Shown in pieces: positions 8,262 through 16,239 of a stretch of 46,267 bases of DNA. The notes beneath the pieces are model-generated. The model searched no databases. It saw only the letters and a program-made list of their open reading frames with translations, and had not been told where the DNA came from. Source of the stretch: an uncultured Geobacteraceae bacterium (GTDB taxonomy: Bacteria > Desulfobacterota > Desulfuromonadia > Geobacterales > Pseudopelobacteraceae); assembly GCA_903930585.1 (NCBI GenBank), contig CAIYZD010000123.1, forward strand, positions 1 to 46,267, written 5' to 3'. Numbering within the stretch: the first letter of the stretch is position 1; every line of letters begins with the position of its first letter. A program made the translations under genes and the position numbers.

Positions 8262-8505
8262 GTTCGTTCTCCAACCGGTCTATTGCCCTAAGTACCTGTT
8301 TAATTTGGTATACCTTTGCATTACCCCTGTCGTTTTGGATGTTTACCCTGGGGTCGCCGATCCACGGGGTTTTGTACACCCGATGACTGCCGCTTGCCTG
8401 CCGGGCCGGTCCAAAATAGTAGTCGCAGACTTTGCACAGTTCGGCAAAGCGAACTCCCGAGGAGTTATTCCGCATTGATTCTATAATGTCAGACAATTTC
8501 GGCAT
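8245..8505 (-). CDS. hicA: HicA-family toxin (mRNA interferase)
   Basis: An 86-residue small basic protein with the double-stranded-RNA-binding-like fold signature of HicA: an N-terminal helix, a central GSHRVYKTPW segment holding the catalytic His, and the closing KVYQIKQVLRAIDRL helix. HicA toxins cleave mRNA independently of the ribosome and are neutralised by HicB. The segment upstream of the His (CDYYFGPARQASGSH) is somewhat longer than in the shortest members. It overlaps hicB by 17 bases and has its own candidate promoter/operator upstream, so the module can be transcribed separately from the flanking rsfS and rlmH. Confidence 0.85.
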   Translation of the reverse strand: MPKLSDIIESMRNNSSGVRFAELCKVCDYYFGPARQASGSHRVYKTPWIGDPRVNIQNDRGNAKVYQIKQVLRAIDRLENEHGAEK

Positions 8506-8510
8506 GGCTT

Positions 8511-8539
8511 ATGGTATCAATAGTGATATCGTTAGTCAA
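8511..8539 (-). promoter_or_regulatory. Candidate hicAB promoter with embedded operator
   Basis: On the minus strand a TTGACT -35 (8539-8534) and a TACCAT -10 (8516-8511) are 17 bases apart. An imperfect palindrome GGTATCA-ATAG-TGATATC (8513-8530, one mismatch between arms) covers the -10 and most of the spacer, where a ribbon-helix-helix repressor such as HicB would block transcription. The -10 ends only 5 bases before the hicA ATG, so the message would be nearly leaderless, or the real -10 is elsewhere. The match is sequence-only. Confidence 0.45.
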
Positions 8540-8645
8540 GAGCAGGTGTAATTGGTGCAGACATTCAATACGGTTGCGTAGATATCCCTTAATGACCTTC
8601 ATACGAAATTTCTCAACGGCAGTTAGTATCTGCTGCTCACCCAGT

Positions 8646-8676
8646 GAAACGGCCCCACGATCTGTGAGGCCGTTTC
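8646..8676. repeat. Strong inverted repeat in the rsfS-hicA gap
   Basis: GAAACGGCC (8646-8654) pairs perfectly with GGCCGTTTC (8668-8676). After one mismatch a further CAC/GTG closes a GATCT loop, giving a 12-bp stem with one mismatch. No T-run follows on either strand, so it is not a textbook terminator. The rest of this ~310-base gap (8506-8812) holds no gene I can recognise; short frames on the minus strand have no family resemblance. The hairpin could be a relic of the insertion that placed hicAB here, or a terminator/processing site after rsfS. Confidence 0.5.
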
Positions 8677-8812
8677 AAGACGTGGTTAAAGAAGAGATAC
8701 AAGACCACATAATCAGATCCTGTGTAGCCAGTACGATCCAATTGAAGGTAGATCTTTTCTTGTCGAATTTGGAGTTCTGAGTTCATTGGCTGTTGCGATC
8801 TCAGGTCCGACG

Positions 8813-9226
8813 TTAAAAATCGGATTCCCTGCGCGCCGCTTTGATCTCTGCCGCCAGTTCGACTTCCGGCGCCATGCCCCAGAGGCCGTCCAGATCGTAA
8901 TAGCGGCGGATCTGATCGTGGAAGATATGCACCAGCACATCACCGTAATCCATCACGATCCATTTGCCATCCTTGGCGCCCTCAATATCGTTAATCTTGC
9001 CGAATTTTTTCAAGCCGGTGCGGATATTGTCGGATATAGCCTGGTTCTGCTTGTCGGAAGAGCCGGAGATGATCACCATGAAGTCGGCAATGGACGATAC
9101 GCGGGAGATATCACGCACACAAATATCGTACGCCTTTTTGTCATACGCCAGTTCGGCGCATTTGAGCGCGCGCTCGATAGGGGTAAGGGTCGCCTTTTCG
9201 GCAGGTTTTGCTTTTTTTACTGGCAT
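8813..9226 (-). CDS. rsfS: Ribosomal silencing factor RsfS
   Basis: A 137-residue protein of the RsfS/Iojap (DUF143) family, which binds ribosomal protein uL14 on the 50S subunit and blocks subunit joining under starvation. Seen: the family core ERALKCAELAYDKKAYDICV, DFMVIISGSSDKQNQAISD, and the conserved ending KWIVMDYGDVLVHIFHDQIRRYYDLDGLW. An N-terminal Lys/Ala-rich extension (MPVKKAKPAEKA) and a short C-terminal tail flank it. It overlaps the nadD stop by 10 bases, and the nadD-rsfS pairing is widespread in bacteria. Confidence 0.96.
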   Translation of the reverse strand: MPVKKAKPAEKATLTPIERALKCAELAYDKKAYDICVRDISRVSSIADFMVIISGSSDKQNQAISDNIRTGLKKFGKINDIEGAKDGKWIVMDYGDVLVHIFHDQIRRYYDLDGLWGMAPEVELAAEIKAARRESDF

Positions 9227-9867
9227 TGGTGATAGATCCTTTGCTGCGAGATGTATGCTGCTACGTCAGGTGGTACATACCGGCTGATATCGGCGCCGGC
9301 AACGGCACGCCGTCGAATTTCGGTCGAAGAAAGCTCCAGTGGCGTTCCCGTGACAAACCATACAGATCTGCCCGATTCATGCGTCAGGCGGCCTGTTGCG
9401 TCGTCATAGGCGAATGTTCCCTTGATGGCAACCGGCAGGGCATCAAGCGGGTTGATAATGTGGCAGCCGGGGCGCTCGACAACGATCAGATTACACAGGC
9501 TGAAGATCTCGCCATAGCGATACCACGAGCCGATCTCCAGAAACGAATCCCCGCCGATGATAAAAAACAGTTCATCACCAGCAGAGCGCTCGCGAAACTG
9601 TCGAATCGTGTCAATAGAATAAGACTTGCCCCCCCGCTCCGCCTCAACGGTTGACAGCTCAAAATCCGGACGTCCGGCGATAGCCATGCCAACCATCATT
9701 GCGCGATGTTCAAAAGAAACGTTACCGGCCAGAGGTTTGTGCGGCGGATCAGCCGCCGGAATAAAAATGACCTTGTCAAGTCGACAGGCGGCCTGCGCCT
9801 CCCCGGCAATGCGCAGGTGGGCATTGTGGACCGGGTTGAAACTCCCCCCCAGCAAGCCGATGTTCAT
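9217..9867 (-). CDS. nadD: Nicotinate-mononucleotide adenylyltransferase
   Basis: A 216-residue nucleotidyltransferase that adenylates nicotinate mononucleotide in NAD synthesis (cytosol). Seen: the N-terminal GLLGGSFNPVHNAHLRIA motif with the (H/T)xGH-type His pair, FIPAADPPHK, the substrate loop FIIGGDSFLEIGSWYRYGEI, and the C-terminal SSTEIRRR (ISSTxIR) motif. The ATG sits directly beside the gspN stop codon and its end overlaps rsfS, so it is embedded in the gsp-nadD-rsfS transcription unit. Confidence 0.96.
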   Translation of the reverse strand: MNIGLLGGSFNPVHNAHLRIAGEAQAACRLDKVIFIPAADPPHKPLAGNVSFEHRAMMVGMAIAGRPDFELSTVEAERGGKSYSIDTIRQFRERSAGDELFFIIGGDSFLEIGSWYRYGEIFSLCNLIVVERPGCHIINPLDALPVAIKGTFAYDDATGRLTHESGRSVWFVTGTPLELSSTEIRRRAVAGADISRYVPPDVAAYISQQRIYHQCQ

Positions 9868-10707
9868 CTACAGGATCTCCGGCTTGAGCAGTGTTCCCCT
9901 GATTGGTACGTTATACACTCCCGGAGAAGTCATAAACTTGGTCAGCAGCATGAAAACCAGCTTTTGTTTTTCCATGAATTCCGGTTTCGGCATAATCTGG
10001 AGGCCCAAGTTAAGAGGCGTCACCGCGGCATTGGCGCCTGATGGCAAATCACCCGAGATGCGCATAAAAATACCCTCTCCTTCAAGCGTAACGCTTTCAA
10101 GGCGGGCTTTACCGCCACTAACCCTGACTATCCCCTGCGCTTTCAGATTGGCGGCATCCGGGAGCGGGAAAGCTCCCAGCTTGACTCCTGAAAGTTCCAG
10201 TTGCTTTATCTCCAGCTTCAGGTCGCCGCTCAGTCCTTGCGCCCCGCGCTGAAGTGTCCCCCGGCTCCAGAGATTACCGGCAACTTTTGCTCCCATAACG
10301 CTCTTGAAAAAGGGGATGTCGGCAAGTGATATACCGTCGGCATCCAGGTTCATGGCCGCTTTGCCATTCAGAGCATACCTGACATCCAGGTGTCCCTTAC
10401 CCATGGTTGCCTCCCCGGAAACAACAGCCCGCCCGATAAAGAGTGGCAGCAACAGCACCCTGACCTGAAGCCGTCCGCAACTGAGCAGTTGTCCCTGTTC
10501 CGACGACAGCACCATATTGTCCCACGCCAAACCGGGCAGCACCGTTTTGTGAACCGCCGGAGCCAGCGTCAACCCCTGCTGCGCCAACGCCTGTGCAATA
10601 AGTGAGTCGATCCTGCCGGTGGGAAACAACCAGTAACAGAACATCACAAACAGTACCAGGACCGTGGCCAGCAGAGCGGCGCTTCGCAGCAGTAACGCGC
10701 CTTTCAT
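9868..10707 (-). CDS. gspN: Type II secretion system protein GspN
   Basis: A 279-residue inner-membrane protein with one N-terminal transmembrane helix (ALLLRSAALLATVLVLFVMFCYWLF) and a periplasmic beta-rich domain resembling GspN/AsmA-type proteins of deltaproteobacterial type II secretion clusters. The start at 10707 is chosen because its ATG overlaps the gspM stop as ATGA; a longer frame to 10761 would intrude 57 bases into gspM. Repeated hydrophobic/Gly strands (GEATMGKGHLDVRYALNGKA) fit the family. Identification rests on length, topology and position last in the gspH-N series. Confidence 0.78.
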   Translation of the reverse strand: MKGALLLRSAALLATVLVLFVMFCYWLFPTGRIDSLIAQALAQQGLTLAPAVHKTVLPGLAWDNMVLSSEQGQLLSCGRLQVRVLLLPLFIGRAVVSGEATMGKGHLDVRYALNGKAAMNLDADGISLADIPFFKSVMGAKVAGNLWSRGTLQRGAQGLSGDLKLEIKQLELSGVKLGAFPLPDAANLKAQGIVRVSGGKARLESVTLEGEGIFMRISGDLPSGANAAVTPLNLGLQIMPKPEFMEKQKLVFMLLTKFMTSPGVYNVPIRGTLLKPEIL

Positions 10708-11252
10708 CTGGGCTGACCGGGCGCCGGCTTCAGCAAAGCCAGTATCAATGTCAGATCGCAACGGGATGGATCATCAAACCGGACACGCACATTGCATTTT
10801 TTAATAACCAGCGGACGACTGCTGCTTTCAAGACGATAGATCAGATTGATCGCTTCGTTGAGTGTCAGGCCGTCGATACGGATATCAGCCGCATCCTCGG
10901 TAAAGCCTTTGCGTTCATCCCCCTTGACCGGCATGATTTTAACCGATTTACCCTTGATACCGGTATCTTCGAGTATTTTAGCCGGTGAATCGTCAGGACG
11001 GAGCGAAGCGATGCGCCCGTTCAGCTGATCGGATGACTGACGGGCCGCCAGGTATGCCGCTTTGAGTGGTAACAGCTCTTTCAGCACCGCTTCGCGGGCA
11101 ATCCGTTTCTTTTCGAGTGTCTGTACTTTGTCATTCAGCGTCGACCAGCCAACCGCTACAGCCAGCAGCACAATGACGGCATAACCGGTCCGGATGCGGG
11201 TGCGACCGTCAAGATCCTGCCAGAAGTCGTTGATGATCTCCAGAGGTCTCAT
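10704..11252 (-). CDS. gspM: Type II secretion system protein GspM
   Basis: A 182-residue inner-membrane assembly-platform protein: a short cytoplasmic start, one transmembrane helix (TGYAVIVLLAVAVGWSTL, about residues 22-39), a coiled-coil-like region (VQTLEKKRIAREAVLKEL), then a ferredoxin-like periplasmic domain. GspM binds and stabilises GspL. It overlaps gspL and gspN by 4 bases each, the tightest possible coupling. Sequence conservation in this family is weak, so the call leans on topology and gene order. Confidence 0.82.
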   Translation of the reverse strand: MRPLEIINDFWQDLDGRTRIRTGYAVIVLLAVAVGWSTLNDKVQTLEKKRIAREAVLKELLPLKAAYLAARQSSDQLNGRIASLRPDDSPAKILEDTGIKGKSVKIMPVKGDERKGFTEDAADIRIDGLTLNEAINLIYRLESSSRPLVIKKCNVRVRFDDPSRCDLTLILALLKPAPGQPR

Positions 11253-12577
11253 TTTTTTCCCTCCTTAAGCGTACCGGTCAGGGTAAAGCCGACCGTGCCG
11301 TCGGGACGGCTCTTGACTTCACCCAATTCGACGGTCGCCAGCATCGGGGTAAGCGTTGCTTTAAACTGATTGACCTCCTGAGCGGAACGGGCATCCCCCT
11401 TTACGCGCAAAGAGCGCCCCTCGAATTCAGCTTCATACAAGCCGTTGATACTGTTGTTCCCTTTTGCTTCCACCAGTTTCTTCAGGATATCCAGATACCC
11501 GTTTGAGCTTTCGATACCGGCCAGCTTCTTGATTTCCCCTTTGACTTCGGAAATTTCGTCAATCGCCTTTGCTCTGCCGGGGAAAATCTCGCGATACATC
11601 GTCGCAACGGAATTGTTAAGAGAGACAAGGTTGGTTACGGCAGCTCGGTACTGAAGCCCTTTACCGACAAACAGCAAAACGATGCAAACCACCGCCAGTA
11701 TTCCGGTCAGCAGCAGTTTCCTGCGCAGCTTGGCATCTCCGGCGGTCCAAGCCAGTTCTCCCTGCCGGAAATCTGGAAGCGTACCGGCAAATCCGGCACG
11801 AGCTACGGCATAAAGCCCTGCCAACTGGTGAAATGTTTCATCGTTTTTGAACAGGTGTCCCAGCTCGGAAGGAGTTTCCAGCACTTCTGCCGGTACCGGC
11901 AACAGGTCAGCATCGTCAAACGCTCCGGCCACAGGTCCGACCAGACAGAGCCGCTGCGGAAGAGCCAATCCGGAGAGCTCCAGCGCTGCCAGGGTGGCGG
12001 TAATCAGTGGGGCGGTTACGGCAGAATTGAACGAGCGGAAATAGGTTAGCCGTCCCCCCTTCAAAAGTGCCAGCGTAGCTCCATCGCATGCGGCACACTC
12101 TGCGGGCACTCCCGGCAGGTCAGCCAGGGCAAACGGAAGTGACGTGACAATCTGCGGTTCGATACCGGCATCCCGGAACTGATTGATTGCCGCACGGATG
12201 TCGCTCTTGCGAGCCCACAACGCCAGGAACTGGCCATCACCAGCCGGCATCACCTCCAGCACCAGCTCTTCGACCGGAAGCGCAATATCTCCCTGCAAAT
12301 GAGCAGGCAACACTTCCCGCACCTTGCGCAGATCGTTAAACGGGAGCGACACGGTGCGCTGCGCGAAAAGCGACGGCGGAAGACAGAGCACTATTCGGGG
12401 GGAGCCGGTTATTTTTTCGGCGATCTGGTGGACGGCATCGGCTAATGACCGCTCTTCGTTCAACTCTATCGAGGCTGCACCGATCAGTTCCGTAGAACGC
12501 CGGGTAACTCCGAAATGGGCAACCGTCACCCGCATTTTTTCAGCCTGAAGAATCAAATAATCCATGATCTGCTGCAC
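11249..12577 (-). CDS. gspL: Type II secretion system protein GspL
   Basis: A 442-residue protein with an N-terminal actin-like cytoplasmic domain (about 1-270, pilM-like, including IVLCLPPSLFAQRTVSLPF) that contacts the GspE ATPase. One transmembrane helix (KLLLTGILAVVCIVLLFVG, about 285-303) and a periplasmic ferredoxin-like domain (about 330-440) follow. The frame begins at GTG 12577; an ATG four codons later (12565) is an equally good start. Neither gspE nor gspF is in the window, so this platform subunit must work with components encoded elsewhere. Confidence 0.88.
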   Translation of the reverse strand: MQQIMDYLILQAEKMRVTVAHFGVTRRSTELIGAASIELNEERSLADAVHQIAEKITGSPRIVLCLPPSLFAQRTVSLPFNDLRKVREVLPAHLQGDIALPVEELVLEVMPAGDGQFLALWARKSDIRAAINQFRDAGIEPQIVTSLPFALADLPGVPAECAACDGATLALLKGGRLTYFRSFNSAVTAPLITATLAALELSGLALPQRLCLVGPVAGAFDDADLLPVPAEVLETPSELGHLFKNDETFHQLAGLYAVARAGFAGTLPDFRQGELAWTAGDAKLRRKLLLTGILAVVCIVLLFVGKGLQYRAAVTNLVSLNNSVATMYREIFPGRAKAIDEISEVKGEIKKLAGIESSNGYLDILKKLVEAKGNNSINGLYEAEFEGRSLRVKGDARSAQEVNQFKATLTPMLATVELGEVKSRPDGTVGFTLTGTLKEGKK

Positions 12578-12609
12578 CCTACCTACTGATGTATTTTTTC
12601 AGCGGTTCT

Positions 12610-13569
12610 TCAGTATTCCTGCCAGGATAAAAATGCTCCATTTGACAGAACCGCCTCAACGGTCCGTACGGAATCCTTTACCTTGGCTACGGCTATTACT
12701 CTGAGGAGAAGAGCTTTATTTCTGACGAGATCATCACTCGTAGTAAGCCTGCCGCTCCACGTCCCATTGGCTATCGCATTTAATTCACCAACTTTTGAAA
12801 ATTCTCCAACAGATTTGAAAGGACGCGTGTTTATTATTCGGTCCGCAACCGAATCACTAATGTTCCTGTCCAACGCCATCAGAACCGGCTTAGGAGCGGA
12901 ATTTACGTTGATTACCGATACCGGCTGATTTGAATAGATCGTTAGACAATCCCGAAACCTGACACTTTCCTTTTCATCTACAAACCGGTCGAGCATATCA
13001 GGCGTTATCCCATTAACAAGAGACAGCTCCGTCAACGTCATCATCTTACCATTGCGAGCGCTATACGGAGTCGGCTTCTTGTTGCGGTAATACAAAGGAT
13101 CTGCGCGCGCGAATTGTGACGGTGCTTTCGTATCGATCCAAAACGCGACTGAGTCCAGTACATTACCGGGTGAAGATACGTGCGGTTTCAGGCGGCTCAT
13201 CAGCAGCAACAGCGCTTCTTTTGTAGGGATATCGTAATTGCCGAGTCCATTTACCAGGAAGTTACTGTTAATTTTACTATTTTCGTCACTAATCCTGATT
13301 TCCAGTGAGCCAATGTCATCACTGAGCGGTTTTGCCAGAAACGTTGCCAGAAGAGCCGGGTCAGCACCTGAGTATAGTGCCGTTCTTACCGCCGTCACAC
13401 CCGATTCCGCTAGAATCGACGCCTGCTGTCCATCACGGAAACCGCGGCTTATCGTGGTATCTACATATACCTGGTGGATCATCTCCACCACGACTGCGAC
13501 CATGAGCGCCGTTACAACCAGGGTCAGAATAAGGGCAAAGCCCGCTTCATTCTTGATTCGTCCGGTCAT
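12610..13569 (-). CDS. gspK: Type II secretion minor pseudopilin GspK
   Basis: A 319-residue minor pseudopilin that caps the pseudopilus tip with GspI and GspJ. The type III-like prepilin leader is MTGRIKNEAG followed by the hydrophobic FALILTLVVTALMVAVVVEM; the +5 Glu of major pilins is absent, as usual for GspK. The large globular domain has the expected SAM-like helical motifs (SVINVNSAPKPVLMAL, ADRIINTRPF) near residues 215-260. It overlaps gspJ by 4 bases and is separated from gspL by about 30. Confidence 0.92.
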   Translation of the reverse strand: MTGRIKNEAGFALILTLVVTALMVAVVVEMIHQVYVDTTISRGFRDGQQASILAESGVTAVRTALYSGADPALLATFLAKPLSDDIGSLEIRISDENSKINSNFLVNGLGNYDIPTKEALLLLMSRLKPHVSSPGNVLDSVAFWIDTKAPSQFARADPLYYRNKKPTPYSARNGKMMTLTELSLVNGITPDMLDRFVDEKESVRFRDCLTIYSNQPVSVINVNSAPKPVLMALDRNISDSVADRIINTRPFKSVGEFSKVGELNAIANGTWSGRLTTSDDLVRNKALLLRVIAVAKVKDSVRTVEAVLSNGAFLSWQEY

Positions 13570-14219
13570 AAGCCGATCCGCGGAGTCGAGAGCATCGTAA
13601 ACTCTACCGGTTTCCCCTCTTCCATGATCTGCACCGTTACCCGCACACTGCCGCCAACAGAAACGACACTCTTTGGTAAACCATTGTTTATGGCAGTATC
13701 CCAGCTCTTAACCCATTTTGACCCGTCATAACACTCGACCAGAAACGAACTGATCTGCTCCATCTGCGGGTAGTCGATCACGGTGCTCTCTTCGGAAAAC
13801 AGGTCACGTTCCTGACGCCGTAACGAGAGCTTTTTATCCTTTTCCACTACATGGTAGGTGACGAGAGAAATGCCGGACTCTCCATGCGTCAATCCGAATG
13901 CCGGCGGCTTCAGGGTAGTCAGCGTCAGTGTCGATGCCGGAGCGCCGAAATTGTCTCGATCCTCCACCACGAACTTCAATGGATGACGCTCAGTGGCTCC
14001 GCTCGGTACAAACTTCGCGGATGAAACTTCGCGGCGGATCAGGTCAAGCGTGGCCCCCAGTTCCCGCCGTGCTTCCATGCCTGATGAAGCCCGGTCCCTG
14101 GCCCGTAATACGCCGAAATAGCTGCCATAGAGCGCAGCCGAGAGGATGCCGAGCAATACAACCGCGATCAGAACCTCCAGCAGGGTAAAGCCGTTACTGT
14201 TTCGCACTGTACCAGACAA
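13566..14219 (-). CDS. gspJ: Type II secretion minor pseudopilin GspJ
   Basis: A pseudopilin of about 217 residues with prepilin cleavage site NSNG/FTLLEVLIAVVLLG and the characteristic +5 Glu. The likely start is TTG at 14219, six bases after GGGAGG; a GTG at 14207 is the alternative, and the longer frame from 14261 would give an unusually long leader. It overlaps the end of gspI and couples to gspK through ATGA. GspJ forms the pseudopilus tip complex with GspI and GspK. Confidence 0.88.
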   Translation of the reverse strand: MSGTVRNSNGFTLLEVLIAVVLLGILSAALYGSYFGVLRARDRASSGMEARRELGATLDLIRREVSSAKFVPSGATERHPLKFVVEDRDNFGAPASTLTLTTLKPPAFGLTHGESGISLVTYHVVEKDKKLSLRRQERDLFSEESTVIDYPQMEQISSFLVECYDGSKWVKSWDTAINNGLPKSVVSVGGSVRVTVQIMEEGKPVEFTMLSTPRIGL

Positions 14220-14529
14220 GGGCAACCTCCCTGCCGTCACTGCTCCGCCGTACCTTGACAACCCACTTCTGCAAAAATGAGTAATCCGTCGGCAGCGAAT
14301 CCAGCTTCCAGCTCAGTTCGGGATGGGTCGGGGCACACGTTCCCTCCCCCTTGACCGGCATAAGTTTCTTCTCATCCACGATGTTACGGGCAACCAGGGT
14401 CAGAGTCGTGTTGTCCCGTTCGTTGGCTATGATCCCGAGATGATAGTTTACCGAACCCAGCACGGTAAGGATGACGCCAGCCATTATTGCCAGCGATACC
14501 ATTACTTCCAGAAGTGTAAAACCCCTCAT
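14194..14529 (-). CDS. gspI: Type II secretion minor pseudopilin GspI
   Basis: A 111-residue pseudopilin with a very short leader (MRG) cleaved before FTLLEVMVSLAIMAGVILTVLG, +5 Glu present. The rest (ANERDNTTLTLVARNIVDEKKL) matches the small globular GspI domain. It starts within the last four bases of gspH (ATGA) and its end overlaps gspJ. GspI nucleates the GspI-J-K tip complex. Confidence 0.92.
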   Translation of the reverse strand: MRGFTLLEVMVSLAIMAGVILTVLGSVNYHLGIIANERDNTTLTLVARNIVDEKKLMPVKGEGTCAPTHPELSWKLDSLPTDYSFLQKWVVKVRRSSDGREVALVWYSAKQ

Positions 14530-15086
14530 GGCGGATCCTCGATATATCCTTCCATGGCTTTGACTTTTCCCCCCGAAGGAAATGCCATTACCGTCCAGAA
14601 TTGCCCGACCGGTGAACGAAGATGAATGGTGACAAAATCCTGTATTCCTCCAACAGGCACGTCTACCCGCTGCTGACCATCAATAACTTTTCCGACCTGC
14701 GGAATGCGTACGTCGGCAACCAGTATTCCTTCTTTGATCGGTGACTTCTGCAAAAGAGGGTCATCAGGTTCTTTTGAATTGCCATCACCCCCGATTTCGA
14801 GAATTTTCACCACCTCTGTTCCGGGAGCAAAAAGGAGGTAATAACCTCTCCGGGAAGCTGTTGTTGCCGCCCTCTCCTGCATATAGCGGAGCGTAGAGGC
14901 CAACGTCCGTGCCGATATCTTCAAATTTTCACGGTCCGATGAGGGAAGCCTCGGGAGTACCACGAGCATCACCATACCGATAATGGCCAAAACCACCGCA
15001 ATCTCGATGAGCGTAAAACCTGTCCGACTGCCGATTGTCCGGCGTGGCTTGTCTGAATCGGATCCGGTGGCGGGGCGATGTTTCAT
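14526..15086 (-). CDS. gspH: Type II secretion pseudopilin GspH
   Basis: A 186-residue pseudopilin with leader ending RTG before FTLIEIAVVLAIIGMVMLVVLP, +5 Glu present, and a beta-sandwich domain (GspH/FimT-like; TLRYMQERAATTASRRGYYLL). The ATG at 15086 lies a few bases after the rnd stop codon; the longer frame to 15128 would overlap rnd and lengthen the leader to about 38 residues, so it is rejected. This is the first gsp gene after rnd. No gspG precedes it, so the major pseudopilin is encoded elsewhere. Confidence 0.87.
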   Translation of the reverse strand: MKHRPATGSDSDKPRRTIGSRTGFTLIEIAVVLAIIGMVMLVVLPRLPSSDRENLKISARTLASTLRYMQERAATTASRRGYYLLFAPGTEVVKILEIGGDGNSKEPDDPLLQKSPIKEGILVADVRIPQVGKVIDGQQRVDVPVGGIQDFVTIHLRSPVGQFWTVMAFPSGGKVKAMEGYIEDPP

Positions 15087-15090
15087 CAGC

Positions 15091-16239
15091 CTAGGCAATT
15101 GCAAGAATGCGGGACAACTCTTCACCATAAAGCCGTTTTTGCCACGCTCTCATGCCTGAGATGCCATCCAGCTCTTCTAGTGACGCTCGCTCCGTATCGG
15201 CAACCGCTTCCAGCAACCAGTTAGGCGCCAGCACTCCCGGATCAAGGCCAAGCTGCTGGCTGCAGCGCTCCCGCCATGCTTTGAGATTTTTCAGACGCTC
15301 CTTAACCCGCTCCAACACATCTTTTTTGCTGCTGCGAGGAAAACGGGGCAAACTGTTTTCAGGCGTTGAAACTCCCCGCTCCACGGCAGCCAGAATGCCG
15401 GAACCGTGCCGCTGCAACTGCCCGGAGGTCATCCCTTTGATCAATGATAGATCGTGAAGCGACCGGGGTCTGCTCTCTGCCACCTCAATCAGTGTGTCAG
15501 CCGATAACACCTTGAATGGAGGACGATCAAGGAGCTCTGACTGCCGATCACGCATCTGCAAAAGCTCCTCCAGAATGGCCAGAGTATGTCCGCGCAATTT
15601 TCCGGCGCCTTTACAGTAGAGAAAGAGCGGGCCATCCTTTTCCGTTACCCGCGCTTGGCACACCATGCACCCCTCTTCTTCCAGCCATTCCAATCTGCGT
15701 TTGTCCGCCAGTTCAACATGAAACTGATCGTAGAGAGGCAGCAGATCCGAGGTGTCAGCGGCCGCATAGGCGCACATTTCGCGGCTCAACGGACGCTTGC
15801 TCCAATCGGCTTTCTGGTACTTTTTGTCCAGTTCGATACCGAAGCGCGCTCTCAACAGCGCTGCCAGCCCAAACTCCCCGATACCCAGAAAACGCGCTGC
15901 TATCATGGTATCGAACAGGTTCGAAACTTCGATACCGAAATCCCGATGTAACGAACGGATATCGTAGTCAGCCCCATGCATGACAACCCTGATTTTCGGA
16001 TCGGCAAACGGCGCCGCAAGTGGCTCAAGCGACGTCAGTGCCAGCGGGTCTATCAACCAGCTCTGCTCACGAGTCGAGACCTGGACCAGACAGACCTTTT
16101 CGCGATAATGATGGAGAGAATCCATCTCAAGGTCGACCGCAATTTCCGTCTGTTTGGAGAGAATATCGGCGACATCGGCCAACCGCGCCGGGGAAGTGAT
16201 TATTTCGCAGGTTCCAGCCTGCCTATGGAAAGAACTCAA
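15091..16239 (-). CDS. rnd: Ribonuclease D-like 3'-5' exonuclease with HRDC domain
   Basis: A 382-residue DEDD-family exoribonuclease that trims the 3' ends of tRNAs and other small RNAs. Exo motifs are visible: I (AVDLEMDSL, DxE), II (MHGADYDIRSL) and III (YAAADTSDLLPLY). An HRDC nucleic-acid-binding domain follows in the C-terminal half (DRPPFKVLSADTLIEVAESR and LIKGMTSGQLQRHG), and a further segment near residues 290-375 (DGISGMRAWQKRLYGEEL) fits a second HRDC. It overlaps mqnC by 4 bases and precedes gspH closely, so it probably shares a message with both. Confidence 0.93.
   Translation of the reverse strand: MSSFHRQAGTCEIITSPARLADVADILSKQTEIAVDLEMDSLHHYREKVCLVQVSTREQSWLIDPLALTSLEPLAAPFADPKIRVVMHGADYDIRSLHRDFGIEVSNLFDTMIAARFLGIGEFGLAALLRARFGIELDKKYQKADWSKRPLSREMCAYAAADTSDLLPLYDQFHVELADKRRLEWLEEEGCMVCQARVTEKDGPLFLYCKGAGKLRGHTLAILEELLQMRDRQSELLDRPPFKVLSADTLIEVAESRPRSLHDLSLIKGMTSGQLQRHGSGILAAVERGVSTPENSLPRFPRSSKKDVLERVKERLKNLKAWRERCSQQLGLDPGVLAPNWLLEAVADTERASLEELDGISGMRAWQKRLYGEELSRILAIA

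Noticed and set aside
8511-8780. Plus-strand 89-codon frame in the rsfS-hicA gap
   Set aside because: Cys/Arg-rich random-looking composition, no ribosome binding site, antisense to the local transcription.
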